A DNA stretch of 64,000 nucleotides from Methyloprofundus sp. (GTDB lineage: Bacteria > Pseudomonadota > Gammaproteobacteria > Methylococcales > Methylomonadaceae): positions 12,713 to 76,712 of the forward strand of contig JAQRMR010000103.1 in NCBI GenBank assembly GCA_028599115.1. Reading direction: 5' to 3'. Under the pieces are notes generated by a model. The model saw only the letters and a program-made list of their open reading frames with translations. It searched no databases and had not been told where the DNA came from. How positions within the stretch are numbered: the stretch's first letter is position 1; each line of letters starts with the position of its first letter. The position numbers were made by a program, and so were the translations under genes. This document shows positions 45,720 to 57,126 of this stretch, piece after piece.

Positions 45720-47042
45720 GTGAGTAGATCAAGCGCGCAAATGAGTGACCAAGTAGGTAAATTTTCTGAATTACGCTCTAGACTGTTATTTGTTCTGGGT
45801 GCTTTTTTTGTTTACAGAGCAGGGGCTCATATCCCTGTTCCTGGAATAGATCCTGAAGCTTTGGCATTAATGTTTAAGCAGCAAGAAGGGTCTATTCTGG
45901 ATATGTTCAACATGTTCTCTGGTGGTGCGTTAAAGCGATTGAGTTTATTCGCTTTGGGGATTATGCCTTATATCTCGGCTTCCATTATTATGCAGTTAAT
46001 GACTATTGTTATTCCTGCATTGGAACAAGTTAAAAAAGAAGGTGAAGCAGGGCGACGTAAGATTTCACAATATACGCGTTATGGAACTGTTGTATTAGCA
46101 ACATTTCAAGCTATTGGTGTGTCGGTTGCATTGCAGAATCAAACTGCAGGAGGATTGTCTGTTGTTATTAATCCTGGAATGCAATTTATTGCTATTACAG
46201 CGATAACATTGGTAACAGGAACTATCTTCTTAATGTGGTTGGGCGAGCAAATTACTGAGAGAGGTCTTGGTAATGGGATATCGTTAATTATTTTTGCAGG
46301 TATTGTTGCTGGGTTGCCATCTGCAATTGGTGGAACATTGGAATTAGCAAGAACTGGTGAGTTAAATGGTGTGTTCATTATTTTACTCTTTATGCTTAGT
46401 ATTGCTGTTACCGCGCTAGTTGTTTTTGTCGAAAGAGGTCAGCGTAGGATTGTTATTAACTATCCTAAGCGTCAACAAGGCAAAAGAATGTATGCCGGTC
46501 AAAGTAGTTTTTTACCTTTGAAGCTAAACATGGCAGGTGTTATTCCTCCTATTTTTGCTTCTAGTATTATTCTATTTCCTGCTACAATAGCCGGCTGGTT
46601 TGGTAAAGCGGAAGGTTTTGCTTGGCTTCAAGATATTGCTACTGCGATCTCACCTGGTGAGCCGCTTTATGTGATGCTTTATACCGTTGCGATTGTCTTT
46701 TTCTGTTTTTTTTACACTGCCTTAGTTTTTAATTCGAAAGAAACTGCAGATAACTTAAAAAAATCAGGTGCATTTTTACCAGGTATACGTCCTGGAGAGC
46801 AAACGTCAGCATATATTGATAAGGTGATGACTCGATTAACATTAATCGGTGCATTCTATATCACTGCTGTTTGTTTATTACCAGAGTTTTTGATTGTTTA
46901 TTGGAACGTGCCATTTTATTTTGGTGGTACTTCGTTATTGATTATTGTCGTTGTTGTAATGGATTTTGTATCTCAAGTTCAAACGCATCTAATGTCAAAC
47001 CAATACGATGGTCTGATGAATAAAGCAAATTTAAAAAAATAA
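45720..47042 (+). CDS. secY: Preprotein translocase subunit SecY
   Basis: 440 aa, ten TM segments; [26 protein letters not shown]. Confidence 0.99.
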   Translation: MSRSSAQMSDQVGKFSELRSRLLFVLGAFFVYRAGAHIPVPGIDPEALALMFKQQEGSILDMFNMFSGGALKRLSLFALGIMPYISASIIMQLMTIVIPALEQVKKEGEAGRRKISQYTRYGTVVLATFQAIGVSVALQNQTAGGLSVVINPGMQFIAITAITLVTGTIFLMWLGEQITERGLGNGISLIIFAGIVAGLPSAIGGTLELARTGELNGVFIILLFMLSIAVTALVVFVERGQRRIVINYPKRQQGKRMYAGQSSFLPLKLNMAGVIPPIFASSIILFPATIAGWFGKAEGFAWLQDIATAISPGEPLYVMLYTVAIVFFCFFYTALVFNSKETADNLKKSGAFLPGIRPGEQTSAYIDKVMTRLTLIGAFYITAVCLLPEFLIVYWNVPFYFGGTSLLIIVVVVMDFVSQVQTHLMSNQYDGLMNKANLKK

Positions 47043-47065
47043 ATTATTAAAGAAAGGGGTGAGCT

Positions 47066-47179
47066 GTGAAAGTACGAGCTTCTGTAAAGAAAATATGCCG
47101 GAACTGTAAAGTAGTTAAAAGATCAGGTGTATTAAGAGTTATATGTAAAGATGGGCGTCATAAACAACGCCAGGGTTAA
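47066..47179 (+). CDS. rpmJ: 50S ribosomal protein L36 (zinc-binding type)
   Basis: GTG start; [37 protein letters not shown]; missing from the ORF track because of length. Confidence 0.97.
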   Translation: MKVRASVKKICRNCKVVKRSGVLRVICKDGRHKQRQG

Positions 47180-47188
47180 GTTTTTTTA

Positions 47189-47216
47189 TTGCTTTAGAGG
47201 GTGAGGGTGCTATAAT
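47189..47216 (+). promoter_or_regulatory. Putative internal sigma70 promoter ahead of rpsM (alpha operon)
   Basis: TTGCTT, 16-bp spacer, TATAAT. Confidence 0.6.
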
Positions 47217-47257
47217 TGCGCTCTTAACTTTAAAGTATTGTATTTAGGAGTATCTAG

Positions 47258-47614
47258 ATGGCAAGAATTGCCGGAATTAATGTACCTGATCATAAACATG
47301 CAGAGATCGCTTTAACTGCTGTATATGGGATTGGTAAGCCAACTGCAATTAATATCTGTAAAGAAGTTGGTATCGAACGGACAATTAAAATTAAAGAATT
47401 AAACGAAGAGCAGTTAAATGCAATTCGTGATGTAATTTCTAAAATTGTAGTTGAGGGTGATTTACGACGTGAAGTGTCAATGAACATTAAACGTTTAATG
47501 GATCTTGGTTGCTATCGTGGTATTCGTCATAGACGTGGACTACCATTGCGTGGTCAAAGAACGAGAACAAACGCTCGTACTAGAAAAGGCCCACGTAAGC
47601 CTATTAGAAAATAA
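47258..47614 (+). CDS. rpsM: 30S ribosomal protein S13
   Basis: [20 protein letters not shown]. Confidence 0.99.
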   Translation: MARIAGINVPDHKHAEIALTAVYGIGKPTAINICKEVGIERTIKIKELNEEQLNAIRDVISKIVVEGDLRREVSMNIKRLMDLGCYRGIRHRRGLPLRGQRTRTNARTRKGPRKPIRK

Positions 47615-47628
47615 ATTAAGGTTATAAA

Positions 47629-48015
47629 ATGGCTAGTACAAATCGCACAAAAAAGAAGATTAAAAAGGAAGTTGCAGATGGTATCGCGCATATTCACGCA
47701 ACTTTTAATAATACAATCGTAACTATTACTGACCGCAAAGGAAATGCGTTATCTTGGGCTACTTCTGGTGGTTCTGGGTTTAGAGGTTCTAGAAAGAGTA
47801 CTCCTTTCGCTGCACAGGTTGCTGCTGAAAGAGCAGGGAAAGTTGCTCAAGAATTCGGAATGAAAAACTTAGACGTTATGATCAAAGGCCCAGGGCCAGG
47901 TCGTGAGTCTGCAGTTAGATCATTCAACAACTTAGGGTTTAAAATCGGTAGCATCGTTGATGTAACACCTATACCTCATAATGGTTGTCGTCCACCTAAA
48001 AAACGTAGGGTATAG
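47629..48015 (+). CDS. rpsK: 30S ribosomal protein S11
   Basis: [37 protein letters not shown]. Confidence 0.99.
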   Translation: MASTNRTKKKIKKEVADGIAHIHATFNNTIVTITDRKGNALSWATSGGSGFRGSRKSTPFAAQVAAERAGKVAQEFGMKNLDVMIKGPGPGRESAVRSFNNLGFKIGSIVDVTPIPHNGCRPPKKRRV

Positions 48016-48024
48016 GAGTATATA

Positions 48025-48645
48025 ATGGCTAGATATTTAGGCCCCACTTGTAAATTAAGCCGTCGTGAAGGTACTGATCTTTTTTTAAAAGGCAGAGGAA
48101 AATCTTTAGAAGGTAAATGTAATTTAGAGCAACGTCCAGGTCAACATGGAACTAAACGTGCGCGTAACTCTAACTATGCAAATCAATTAAGAGCTAAACA
48201 ACGTATTAAACGTATATACGGTGTATTAGAAAAGCAATTCAGAAACTACTATAAAGCGGCAGACCTTCAGAAAGGTGCAACAGGTTTAAATCTGTTAAAC
48301 CTATTAGAATCTCGTCTGGATAATGTTGTTTATAGAATGGGTTTTGCATCTACTAGAGCTGAAGCTAGACAATTAGTTAGTCATAAAGCTATCTTAGTTA
48401 ATGATTCAATTCTAAATATTCCATCAGCTAAAATTTCTGTTGGTGATAAAGTTTCAATTAGAGAAAAATCTAAGAAACAAGTTCGAATTGTTGATTCATT
48501 AACAGTTGCTGAACAATATGGTTTCCCTAATTGGGTTGAAGTAAGCTCAAAAGATTTAGCTGGATCTTTTAATTCATTACCTGATCGTGAAGATTTGGGC
48601 AATGATATGAATGAACAGTTAGTTGTTGAGCTATATTCTAAATAA
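48025..48645 (+). CDS. rpsD: 30S ribosomal protein S4
   Basis: [22 protein letters not shown]. Confidence 0.99.
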   Translation: MARYLGPTCKLSRREGTDLFLKGRGKSLEGKCNLEQRPGQHGTKRARNSNYANQLRAKQRIKRIYGVLEKQFRNYYKAADLQKGATGLNLLNLLESRLDNVVYRMGFASTRAEARQLVSHKAILVNDSILNIPSAKISVGDKVSIREKSKKQVRIVDSLTVAEQYGFPNWVEVSSKDLAGSFNSLPDREDLGNDMNEQLVVELYSK

Positions 48646-48663
48646 TAGATTTTGAGGTTTTAA

Positions 48664-49671
48664 ATGCATAGTGCTGTAACTGGTTTATTAAAACCTCAGC
48701 TTGTTGAGGTTGTTAGTAAGTCAACTAACCATTCAAGGATTGTAATTGAGCCTTTGGAAAGAGGTTATGGACATTCTCTTGGTAATGCCTTAAGAAGAGT
48801 TCTTTTATCTTCTATTCCTGGATGTGCTGTTGTTAGTGTTGAGATTGAAAAAGCTGAACACGAATATTCGGTTATTGATGGTGTACAAGAAGATGTAATA
48901 GATATACTGCTTAATTTGAAAGAGTTAGCGGTTATTTTACACTCTGGAAATGAAATAACTTTAACTTTAAACAAAAGTGGAGCAGGGGAAGTAACTGCAG
49001 CTGATATTCAGCTTCCACATGATGTTGAAATAGTTAACCCTGATTTAGTTATTGCTAATTTAACTGAAGAAGGTGAGTTAAACATGAAAATTAACATTCA
49101 GAAGGGGCGTGGATACGAGCCTTCTAATGTTAGAACTGAAGGTTTAGGTTTTGGTGTTGTCGGGGCTTTACAGGTCGATGCATCATATACTCCCATTATT
49201 AAAGTTGCTTATAGTGTTGAGTCTACTCGCGTAGAACAGCGTACTAATTTAGATAAATTAGTTATTGAGCTTGAAACTAATGGTACGGTTGACCCTGAAT
49301 CTACAATTAAACTTGCTGCTACTATATTGCATGATCAACTATCTGTATTTGTTGATTTTGAAAAAGTGAATGAGCAAGTTGCTGAAGAAGTTATTGAACC
49401 AGCAGAGCAGATTGATCCTAATCTTTTACGCCCTGTTGATGATTTAGAGCTTACTGTTAGATCTGCTAATTGCTTAAAAGCTGAAAATATATATTATATT
49501 GGTGATCTTATTCAACGTACTGAGTTTGAATTATTAAAAACACCTAACTTAGGCAGAAAATCGCTGACTGAGATTAAAGATGTATTGGCTGTTAAAGGAC
49601 TTTCTTTAGGAATGCGCCTTGAAAATTGGCCGCCAGAAAATTTAGTTGAGCAATCTCAAGCGATTTTATAA
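48664..49671 (+). CDS. rpoA: RNA polymerase subunit alpha
   Basis: 335 aa; [29 protein letters not shown] motif; alpha-CTD. Confidence 0.99.
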   Translation: MHSAVTGLLKPQLVEVVSKSTNHSRIVIEPLERGYGHSLGNALRRVLLSSIPGCAVVSVEIEKAEHEYSVIDGVQEDVIDILLNLKELAVILHSGNEITLTLNKSGAGEVTAADIQLPHDVEIVNPDLVIANLTEEGELNMKINIQKGRGYEPSNVRTEGLGFGVVGALQVDASYTPIIKVAYSVESTRVEQRTNLDKLVIELETNGTVDPESTIKLAATILHDQLSVFVDFEKVNEQVAEEVIEPAEQIDPNLLRPVDDLELTVRSANCLKAENIYYIGDLIQRTEFELLKTPNLGRKSLTEIKDVLAVKGLSLGMRLENWPPENLVEQSQAIL

Positions 49672-49692
49672 TTTTTTACAAGGTTTATTAGA

Positions 49693-50073
49693 ATGAGACA
49701 TCGTAAGTCTGGAAGACAATTAAATAGAAATAGTAGTCATAGAAAAGCTATGTTTAGCAATATGGTTACTTCTTTATTAAGTGAAGAACTAATTAAAACA
49801 ACATTACCAAAAGCAAAAGAACTACGTTCATTTGCTGAGCCTTTAATTACTTTATCAAAAACTGACTCGGTTGCTAACCGTCGTCAAGCTTTTGCTAAAT
49901 TAAGAGATCGTGATGTTGTGACTAAATTATTTAATGAGCTTGGTCCTCGTTACCAAAGCCGCCCTGGTGGGTATTTACGTATTATGAAATGTGGTTTTAG
50001 AGCTGGTGATGCAGCGCCTATGGCTTACGTTGAATTAGTAGATAGACCAGAGTTAGAAGAAGCGGAAGATTAA
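49693..50073 (+). CDS. rplQ: 50S ribosomal protein L17
   Basis: [21 protein letters not shown]. Confidence 0.99.
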   Translation: MRHRKSGRQLNRNSSHRKAMFSNMVTSLLSEELIKTTLPKAKELRSFAEPLITLSKTDSVANRRQAFAKLRDRDVVTKLFNELGPRYQSRPGGYLRIMKCGFRAGDAAPMAYVELVDRPELEEAED

Positions 50074-50097
50074 TTTTACTGTTATTCTTTGATAAAA

Positions 50098-50122
50098 AAC
50101 CAGCCTCGGCTGGTTTTTTTTT
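50098..50122 (+). terminator. Intrinsic terminator of the r-protein supercluster
   Basis: AACCAGCC-TC-GGCTGGTT followed by a T-tract. Confidence 0.85.
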
Positions 50123-50231
50123 GCCTGATGATTTTACCTTTGCTTAATGTATTTAGGGTTGGGGTTGTAGGCTTTAGATGTGGTATTGTTTGCACAGAGT
50201 TTTAATGAACTAAATTTGTATGAGGTGTTAA

Positions 50232-50735
50232 GTGGCTGTATTAACTGTTCTTGAGTTTCCAGACTCTAAATTACGCAATGTGGCAAAAAAGGTTTCGGCA
50301 GTTGATGCCAAAGTTAAGTCGATAGTTGATGATATGTTTGAAACTATGTATGAGGCACATGGTGTTGGTTTAGCAGCAATTCAGGTGGATATTCAATTAC
50401 AAATTATTGTTATTGATGTCAGCGAGGAAAAAGACCAGAAACTTTGTTTCATTAATCCTGAAATCACTTCGGAATTTGGTACAGAAGAGTCCGACGAAGG
50501 ATGCTTATCTGTTCCTGGCATATTTGAACCTGTGCGGCGTGCTGAGAAAATTATCGTAACTGCGTTAAATAGAGAAGGTGATACTTTTATTACTGAAGCT
50601 GAGGGTCTTTTGGCTGTTTGTATTCAGCATGAAATGGATCATTTAAAGGGTAAGTTATTTGTTGATTATTTGTCCCCCCTTAAGCGACAGCGGATTAAGA
50701 AAAAAATGCTTAAATTACATAAGCGAGATGCGTAA
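50232..50735 (+). CDS. def: Peptide deformylase
   Basis: [25 protein letters not shown]. Confidence 0.98.
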   Translation: MAVLTVLEFPDSKLRNVAKKVSAVDAKVKSIVDDMFETMYEAHGVGLAAIQVDIQLQIIVIDVSEEKDQKLCFINPEITSEFGTEESDEGCLSVPGIFEPVRRAEKIIVTALNREGDTFITEAEGLLAVCIQHEMDHLKGKLFVDYLSPLKRQRIKKKMLKLHKRDA

Positions 50736-51658
50736 TGAGGATTATCTTTGCGGGTACACCGGACTTTGCTGTGCCTGCATTACAGGCAATATTGGACTCT
50801 GAGCATGAAGTAGTTGCTGTTTATACTCAACCAGACCGCCCCGCTGGGCGTGGTAGAAAGCTACAAGCTGGGCCGGTAAAGCAGTTGGCACTTGATGCAG
50901 GGGTTCCTGTTTTTCAGCCAGTTAATTTAAAGGCCAGCGAAGATGTTTTGCAGATGGCATCGCTTTCTGCTGACTTAATGGTGGTGGTGGCTTATGGTTT
51001 AATTTTAAGCCAAGAAATTATTGATATTCCACATTTAGGTTGTATCAATATACATGGTTCCCTTTTGCCGCGTTGGCGGGGTGCGGCTCCTATTAATCGA
51101 GCAATTATTGCTGGTGATAAAGAGACGGGAGTGACCATTATGCGTGTTGTAAAGCAACTTGATGCGGGAAATATGTTGCATAAAATAACTTGCAAGATTG
51201 CTGATACCGATACAGCAAGTGAACTGCATGATCGAATGATGCTGATGGGGGCAGAGGCATTAGCTTCTGTTCTTGATCAGTTTGAAGCAGGCTTTCCACA
51301 AGAAGAGGTGCAAGATGAGTCGCTCGTCACGTATGCACATAAATTACAGAAATCTGAGTCTAGTATTGATTGGAGTATGTCGGCGGTTGAGTTATCACGC
51401 ATCGTCAGGGGGTTAAATGCATGGCCTGTTGCACAAGCAAATCTTGATGGAAAGGTGGTTCGAATTTGGCAAGCTGAAGTAATTTCTGAGCAGAGTGATT
51501 TAGCTGTTGGAACAATTTTAGATAAACCAAAATATATCGATGTTGTAACAGGCTCAGGCATATTACGTTTGCTTGAAATTCAAATGCCTGGTAAAAAACG
51601 AACGCTTGTTTCGGCATTTCTTAATGCTCATGATGTTACCGGTAAACAGTTTACCTAG
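50735..51658 (+). CDS. fmt: Methionyl-tRNA formyltransferase
   Basis: [36 protein letters not shown]. Confidence 0.98.
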   Translation: MRIIFAGTPDFAVPALQAILDSEHEVVAVYTQPDRPAGRGRKLQAGPVKQLALDAGVPVFQPVNLKASEDVLQMASLSADLMVVVAYGLILSQEIIDIPHLGCINIHGSLLPRWRGAAPINRAIIAGDKETGVTIMRVVKQLDAGNMLHKITCKIADTDTASELHDRMMLMGAEALASVLDQFEAGFPQEEVQDESLVTYAHKLQKSESSIDWSMSAVELSRIVRGLNAWPVAQANLDGKVVRIWQAEVISEQSDLAVGTILDKPKYIDVVTGSGILRLLEIQMPGKKRTLVSAFLNAHDVTGKQFT

Positions 51659-51667
51659 GATCTATTT

Positions 51668-52948
51668 GTGAATGTACGTTTAATTTCTGCCAATGTTCTG
51701 GTGCGTGTTTTAGAAGGGAAATCTTTAACGGTAGCGCTTGATGAGGCTTGGCTTAAAGTACCTGACCTTAAAGATAGGGCTTTTATTCAAGCTTTGTGTT
51801 ATGGCAGTATTCGTTATTATTATCGTTTAGATTTTATTCTGTCTAAACTGGTCAACAAACCAGTTAAAGACAAGCAGTTAAAAGCTTTGTTGATACTCGG
51901 ATTGTTTCAGCTGCAGTACATGCGCGTTAAAGCACATGCGGCTGTTTCTGAAACCGTTGCTGTTATGAAAAAGAAGCAGTGGGCGAAATCGCTGCTAAAT
52001 GCCGTTTTACGTCGCTATTTACGAGAGCAAGAGGAGTTAGAGTCTCTTGCTGATAAGCATGTTGCTTATGCGCACCCTGATTGGATGATTAAGCAAGTTA
52101 AAGCTTGTTGGGGTAGTGATGCTAAGGCTGTATTGTTGGCCAATAATGAATTGCCTCCGATGGTTCTGCGTGTTAATCAGCATTTTTGCTCTCGTAATGA
52201 GTATATCGACTTATTGGCTAGCAACGAAATACCAGCTGTGGCTCTAGAATCTTCTGAGCAAGCTATTTTATTAGAGGTGCCTGTACTTGTAACTAAGTTA
52301 CCAAAATTTGATGAGGGCTGGGTATCAGTGCAGGATTCAGCTGCGCAATTGGCGGCTGGGTTGTTAGATGCGCAGGTTGGAGATAGGGTTTTAGATGTTT
52401 GTGCTGCGCCAGGCGGTAAAACGGCGCACATATTAGAACTTCAGCCTCAATTAGGTTCTTTATTGGCTGTTGATATTGATGCGAATCGTTTGTTGCGTGT
52501 AGAAGAGAATCTAAAACGCCTTAAGCTTAAGGCGGATGTTTTAACCGCTGATGCTGCTAATACTGCGGGTTGGTGGGATGGGCAGCAATTTGACCGGATA
52601 TTGCTTGACGCGCCGTGTTCTGCTTTAGGTGTTATTAGGCGGCACCCAGATATTAAATTATTGCGCAGAGAAGATGATGTTGCGCCATTACAGCAGTTAC
52701 AAAAAGAAATTCTACAAGCAATCTGGGCTTTACTAAAGCCAGGAGGTACGCTGTTGTATGCTACCTGTTCTATTTTAAAGCAGGAAAATGAATTGCAGAT
52801 TGAGGCTTTTTTAGCAAGTAACGCAGATGCAACTGAGCTGATTATTGATGCAGACTGGGGAATTGCTCGCCCTTTTGGTCGCCAGGTTTTAACAGGTGAT
52901 CAGTCTATGGATGGCTTTTATTATGCGTGTTTGCAGAAGCAAGAGTAG
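51668..52948 (+). CDS. rsmB: 16S rRNA m5C967 methyltransferase
   Basis: 426 aa; DVCAAPGGKTAHI; YATCSI; NusB-like N-domain. Confidence 0.97.
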   Translation: MNVRLISANVLVRVLEGKSLTVALDEAWLKVPDLKDRAFIQALCYGSIRYYYRLDFILSKLVNKPVKDKQLKALLILGLFQLQYMRVKAHAAVSETVAVMKKKQWAKSLLNAVLRRYLREQEELESLADKHVAYAHPDWMIKQVKACWGSDAKAVLLANNELPPMVLRVNQHFCSRNEYIDLLASNEIPAVALESSEQAILLEVPVLVTKLPKFDEGWVSVQDSAAQLAAGLLDAQVGDRVLDVCAAPGGKTAHILELQPQLGSLLAVDIDANRLLRVEENLKRLKLKADVLTADAANTAGWWDGQQFDRILLDAPCSALGVIRRHPDIKLLRREDDVAPLQQLQKEILQAIWALLKPGGTLLYATCSILKQENELQIEAFLASNADATELIIDADWGIARPFGRQVLTGDQSMDGFYYACLQKQE

Positions 52949-53492
52949 CTGTTTTTTATTGCGTTGCTTACTACTGGTTTGTTATCTACCGTTAGTTTCT
53001 GCAAATAACCAGTGGCTTGAAGTGAGTGATATTCTCTGGAGTTCGGAGGCTGAAAAACAGCAGTTTTTTGCACAATTAGAGTTTAGATTAAGCCCAACAG
53101 CAAAGGATGCATTACTGAGTGGGATTGTGCTGTATTGGGAAATAAAAGTATCAGCCTCTGAAGCGAGTTTTTTAGCTTTTTTTAATCAACAAGTTTATTC
53201 CCGGGTAGAGCGGCTTTCTCTGCGCTATAACACCTTATTTAATGATTACCGAGTGCGTAATGAAGTTGATATGAGTTTTCGACGATTTTCATCATTAGCA
53301 GATGCAATTGAGTACCTGTCTGTCATTCAATATAGCTCTGATACCGTCTTTTTGACCAAGGACCGAGCCTGTATTACAACTGACTTAAAGGTTCTGTTTG
53401 ATATTGAGGCGCTGCCTATCCCGCTTAGACCTATTGCTTATTTTGATTCAGGTTGGGACCTTTCGGCTTATGCGAGCATAGAATGCGAATAA
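52923..53492 (+). CDS. DUF4390-type secreted protein
   Basis: Signal-peptide-like N-terminus; between rsmB and ntrY as is common for this family; start inferred. Confidence 0.75.
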   Translation: MRVCRSKSSCFLLRCLLLVCYLPLVSANNQWLEVSDILWSSEAEKQQFFAQLEFRLSPTAKDALLSGIVLYWEIKVSASEASFLAFFNQQVYSRVERLSLRYNTLFNDYRVRNEVDMSFRRFSSLADAIEYLSVIQYSSDTVFLTKDRACITTDLKVLFDIEALPIPLRPIAYFDSGWDLSAYASIECE

Positions 53493-55624
53493 GGCTGCCT
53501 TTTGGTTTATCAGCTTTACTGCTGATTGGCTTCATCTTTCTCTCATTGCAGTTGATGAGCACGGCACTGCAAGAAGCATCTCCACTTAGTGGGATGTACT
53601 CTTGGTTGTTAGTTAGTAACACCATTGCAACCGTCATTTTGTTGCTACTCGTTGGGGTTAATGCTTTTTCATTATTACGGCGGCTAAGAAACAAAGAAGC
53701 TGGTTCGCGACTCAATACACGTATTGTGTTGCTATTTATTGTTTTATCACTAGTGCCTGCTGGAGTGGTTTTTTACTATTCATTACAATTTCTCAATCAA
53801 AGTATCGATGGATGGTTTAATGTCGAAATTGATGCGGCAATGGATGATGCTTTAGAGTTGAGCCATGCTTCTTTAGAGCAAAGAATTCGTTGGGATTTAA
53901 AGCAATCTCAGCAAGCAGCAGAGCGTCTGAAGGGGCAGACATTAGCTGAAACTACTTTTGCTTTGGATCGGGTTCGTGAAGTAACGGCAGCAAGTGAAAT
54001 TACACTATTAAGCAAAAAAGGTGAAATTATTGCCTTTAGCGGCCTGATTGCGAGTGATATTTTACCAAGCTTAGTTGTGGAGCCTCTTTTTTTGCAGGTT
54101 TTACAAGGAGAAGATAACGTAAAACTTGAATCAATTGATGATGAGCTTGTGGTGCAGGCATTAGTTGCTATTGATGTTGATAGTGGTCATTACTTACAAA
54201 TTATTTACCCTATTCCTGAGCGCATCAATGATTTAACGGATTCTGTTGAATTTGCCTACGTTAGGTTTCAGGAAATGACTTATTTACGACATTCGTTGAA
54301 AGTAAGTTTTTCTTTAGTGCTTTCTCTTGTTTTGTTAGTTAGTTTGCTGGCATCAATTTCCGTGGCATTTATTAGTGTGCGTCAGATTATTGCCCCTATT
54401 AGAGATTTGGTTAGAGGAACGAAAGCCGTATCGGCGGGTTTTTATGAGCAGCTTTTGCCCGTAAAACGTCAAGATGATATGGGATTTTTAGTTGAGTCGT
54501 TTAATAATATGGTTCAGCAAATTTCACTTTCACGTGATGAGGCTCGAATCAGCGCGTTAGAAATAGAGCAGCAGCGGGCTTATTTAGAAACATTGTTAAG
54601 TAGCTTGACTTCGGGGGTGCTGAGTTTTGATGCTGATCTGAATATTCTTAAAGCGAATCATGGTGCTAATGTTATTTTGCATATTCAAGTAATGCGTTAT
54701 TTTGGTTTGGGGTTAAGCTCTTTGGCTCAAGCAAGTGCAGACTTACAAGGACTGGTTGATGTTGTTCAGCCCTTGTTGGAAAAGTCAGATGAAATTTGGC
54801 AGCGTAATATTACGATTGATACCTCAGAAGGGCGCAGAGAATTAATGTGCCAAGGGTCTCCTTTGTTTTCAACTGAAGGGGGTTATATCGGAGCGGTTGT
54901 TGTTTTTGATGATATAACTGACCTAATTCAGGCGCAAAAGAATGCAGCTTGGGCTGAAGTAGCTCGGCGCTTAGCGCATGAAATTAAAAACCCTCTTACG
55001 CCGATACAGTTGGCGGCTGAACGATTACAACATAAATTAAAAGATAAGCTTGAGGGTGATGATAGTCAATTATTGGTGCGTTCAGTTCGTACCATTGTTC
55101 AGCAGGTGGAAGCGCTAAAATTTATGGTGGATGATTTTTCGGTTTATGCGCAATCAGGGCGTAAAAAGGTCGAAAATATAGATTTACGAGTGCTGGTACA
55201 GGAGTTAGCTGCTTTGTACGATGCTGATCCAAGGCTTGAAGTGTTAATACAAGAAGAGAAAAATATTCCTAATATTCCTGCAGATATCGTTACCATTAGG
55301 CAGGTATTGCATAATCTATTCAAAAATGCGCGGGAAGCAATGCATGATGCTGGGCAGATTACTATTAAAATTCAAACTGTTATGCAGGAAAAAAAGCGTT
55401 ATGTGCGTTTAGGGTTTTATGACACAGGTTGTGGAGTTGATATAAAGCAAGCTAAGGATATTTTTCAGCCTTATGTTTCACATAAAGAAAAAGGAACAGG
55501 TTTGGGTTTGGCGATTGCTAAAAAGATTATTGAAGAGCATGGTGGGGTCATTCGCTTAGATAGCCATTACAAGGATGGGGCGGGGTTTATTATATTATTT
55601 CCAGTTAGTTTGAGTAGGGATTAG
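53483..55624 (+). CDS. ntrY: NtrY-type sensor histidine kinase
   Basis: TM segments, HAMP, PAS, RRLAHEIKNPLTPIQLAAERL H-box, GTGLGLAIAKKI; ATG at 53483. Confidence 0.93.
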   Translation: MRIRLPFGLSALLLIGFIFLSLQLMSTALQEASPLSGMYSWLLVSNTIATVILLLLVGVNAFSLLRRLRNKEAGSRLNTRIVLLFIVLSLVPAGVVFYYSLQFLNQSIDGWFNVEIDAAMDDALELSHASLEQRIRWDLKQSQQAAERLKGQTLAETTFALDRVREVTAASEITLLSKKGEIIAFSGLIASDILPSLVVEPLFLQVLQGEDNVKLESIDDELVVQALVAIDVDSGHYLQIIYPIPERINDLTDSVEFAYVRFQEMTYLRHSLKVSFSLVLSLVLLVSLLASISVAFISVRQIIAPIRDLVRGTKAVSAGFYEQLLPVKRQDDMGFLVESFNNMVQQISLSRDEARISALEIEQQRAYLETLLSSLTSGVLSFDADLNILKANHGANVILHIQVMRYFGLGLSSLAQASADLQGLVDVVQPLLEKSDEIWQRNITIDTSEGRRELMCQGSPLFSTEGGYIGAVVVFDDITDLIQAQKNAAWAEVARRLAHEIKNPLTPIQLAAERLQHKLKDKLEGDDSQLLVRSVRTIVQQVEALKFMVDDFSVYAQSGRKKVENIDLRVLVQELAALYDADPRLEVLIQEEKNIPNIPADIVTIRQVLHNLFKNAREAMHDAGQITIKIQTVMQEKKRYVRLGFYDTGCGVDIKQAKDIFQPYVSHKEKGTGLGLAIAKKIIEEHGGVIRLDSHYKDGAGFIILFPVSLSRD

Positions 55625-55629
55625 AAAGA

Positions 55630-56982
55630 ATGAGTGGTTACAAAGCAAAAATTTTAGTGGTTGATGATGAGCCAGATATTTGTGGTTTGGTGCAAGAAAT
55701 ACTGCAAGACGAAGCATATACCGTTTTTATTGCCAAGAATGCAGAAGAAGCTAGAAAGGTGAAAAAGCAAGAGTCTTTAGAACTTATTCTTTTAGATATA
55801 TGGATGCCAGATACGGATGGTATTACCTTATTGAAGGAATGGACAGCTGAAGCTGATTTTACTGTTCCTGTGATTATGATGTCGGGGCATGCAACAATTG
55901 ATACGGCTGTGGATGCAACTAAGCTAGGTGCTTATGGTTTTTTAGAAAAGCCATTATCTTTGGCTCGGTTATTGTTAACGGTGCAAAGAGCTATTGCGGC
56001 ATATTTGTTGCAACGTGAAAATAAAGGCTTGAAACAGCAGTTGGCAGGTAATGCTGAACCTGTTGGGCATAGTGCTTTTGCTAGGCAGCTGAGAGAGCAG
56101 TTGAAGCGATTGGCTCAGTATGAAACTAATTTAATGCTGATTGGCGAACCGGGTGTTGGTAAAGAGATTTATGCGCGGTTTTTGCACGCTAATGGAGTGC
56201 GTGAAGGTGCAGCCTTTGTTGAACTGTCGCTTGGGCAGGAGCATGCTGAATTTGAATTATTTGGTCAAGAGCTTAATGGTGAAATTCAAATAGGTGCGTT
56301 GGGTAAGGCTCAGGGAGGGCTGCTGTTTCTGTCAGAGATAGAGATGATTGATGCTGATATGCAGTATAAGTTATTCAATGCATTGAAAACAGAGAGGTAT
56401 GTTCATATAGGGGGAGGTGAAAAGCAGAAGCTTAATTGTCGCCTAGTTAGTTCCGTAACGGATTCTTTACGTGAAGAAGTGCAGGCAGGGCGATTTCGCC
56501 AGGACCTTTATTATCTGCTTAACGAAGTTGAGTTACAGATAGAGCCGCTACGTAAGCATGTGGAAGATGTGCCAGAATTGCTGAATTTTTATATTGATTT
56601 CTTTATTCAGTATGAAAAATTAGCCTTTAGGCAGTTCTCAATGCCCGCCTTAAATTTTCTGCGTAATTATTCGTGGCCAGGGAATGTTGCAGAATTAAAG
56701 AATCTTGTGCAGCGAGTTATGATTTTAGGCGGGGGAGATGAGATTGAGCTGGCGGAGGTTGAGCATGCTTTATCAGGTGTTCCTACAGAGGTTGCTCAAG
56801 TCGGTGCTTCGTTAGATTTCTTTGGTCTGCCTCTAAAAGAAGCGAGAGAGCAATTTGAGAGATCTTATTTGCTGTATCATTTTAATGAAAATGATAAAAA
56901 TGTTGCCAAGCTTGCTGCTGCTGTTGGGGTTGAGCGTACACATCTCTACAGAAAACTTCATGCCTTGAATATAAAAGAGTAG
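55630..56982 (+). CDS. ntrX: NtrX-type response regulator with degenerate AAA+ domain
   Basis: Receiver VVDDEPDI...LDIWMPDTDG; AAA+ GEPGVGKE; WPGNVAELKNL; C-terminal Fis-type HTH. Confidence 0.92.
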   Translation: MSGYKAKILVVDDEPDICGLVQEILQDEAYTVFIAKNAEEARKVKKQESLELILLDIWMPDTDGITLLKEWTAEADFTVPVIMMSGHATIDTAVDATKLGAYGFLEKPLSLARLLLTVQRAIAAYLLQRENKGLKQQLAGNAEPVGHSAFARQLREQLKRLAQYETNLMLIGEPGVGKEIYARFLHANGVREGAAFVELSLGQEHAEFELFGQELNGEIQIGALGKAQGGLLFLSEIEMIDADMQYKLFNALKTERYVHIGGGEKQKLNCRLVSSVTDSLREEVQAGRFRQDLYYLLNEVELQIEPLRKHVEDVPELLNFYIDFFIQYEKLAFRQFSMPALNFLRNYSWPGNVAELKNLVQRVMILGGGDEIELAEVEHALSGVPTEVAQVGASLDFFGLPLKEAREQFERSYLLYHFNENDKNVAKLAAAVGVERTHLYRKLHALNIKE

Positions 56983-57126
56983 AAGCTTGTTTACCCTGGC
57001 TGATATTTTTAGGATAATAGCCATAATTTATGCCCTTTTGATGGGTTTCCTTAGTTTAGGTGTAGTAATGGGTTGGGTTTTGCTTGCAAAATCTGACAGC
57101 ATAGCCGCCAGAGTTTAGTATTCACT

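Noticed and set aside
52517-52534. 18-bp perfect palindrome CGCCTTAAGCTTAAGGCG in rsmB
   Set aside because: Half-site of 9 is not very surprising in 64 kb; no T-tract or other context.
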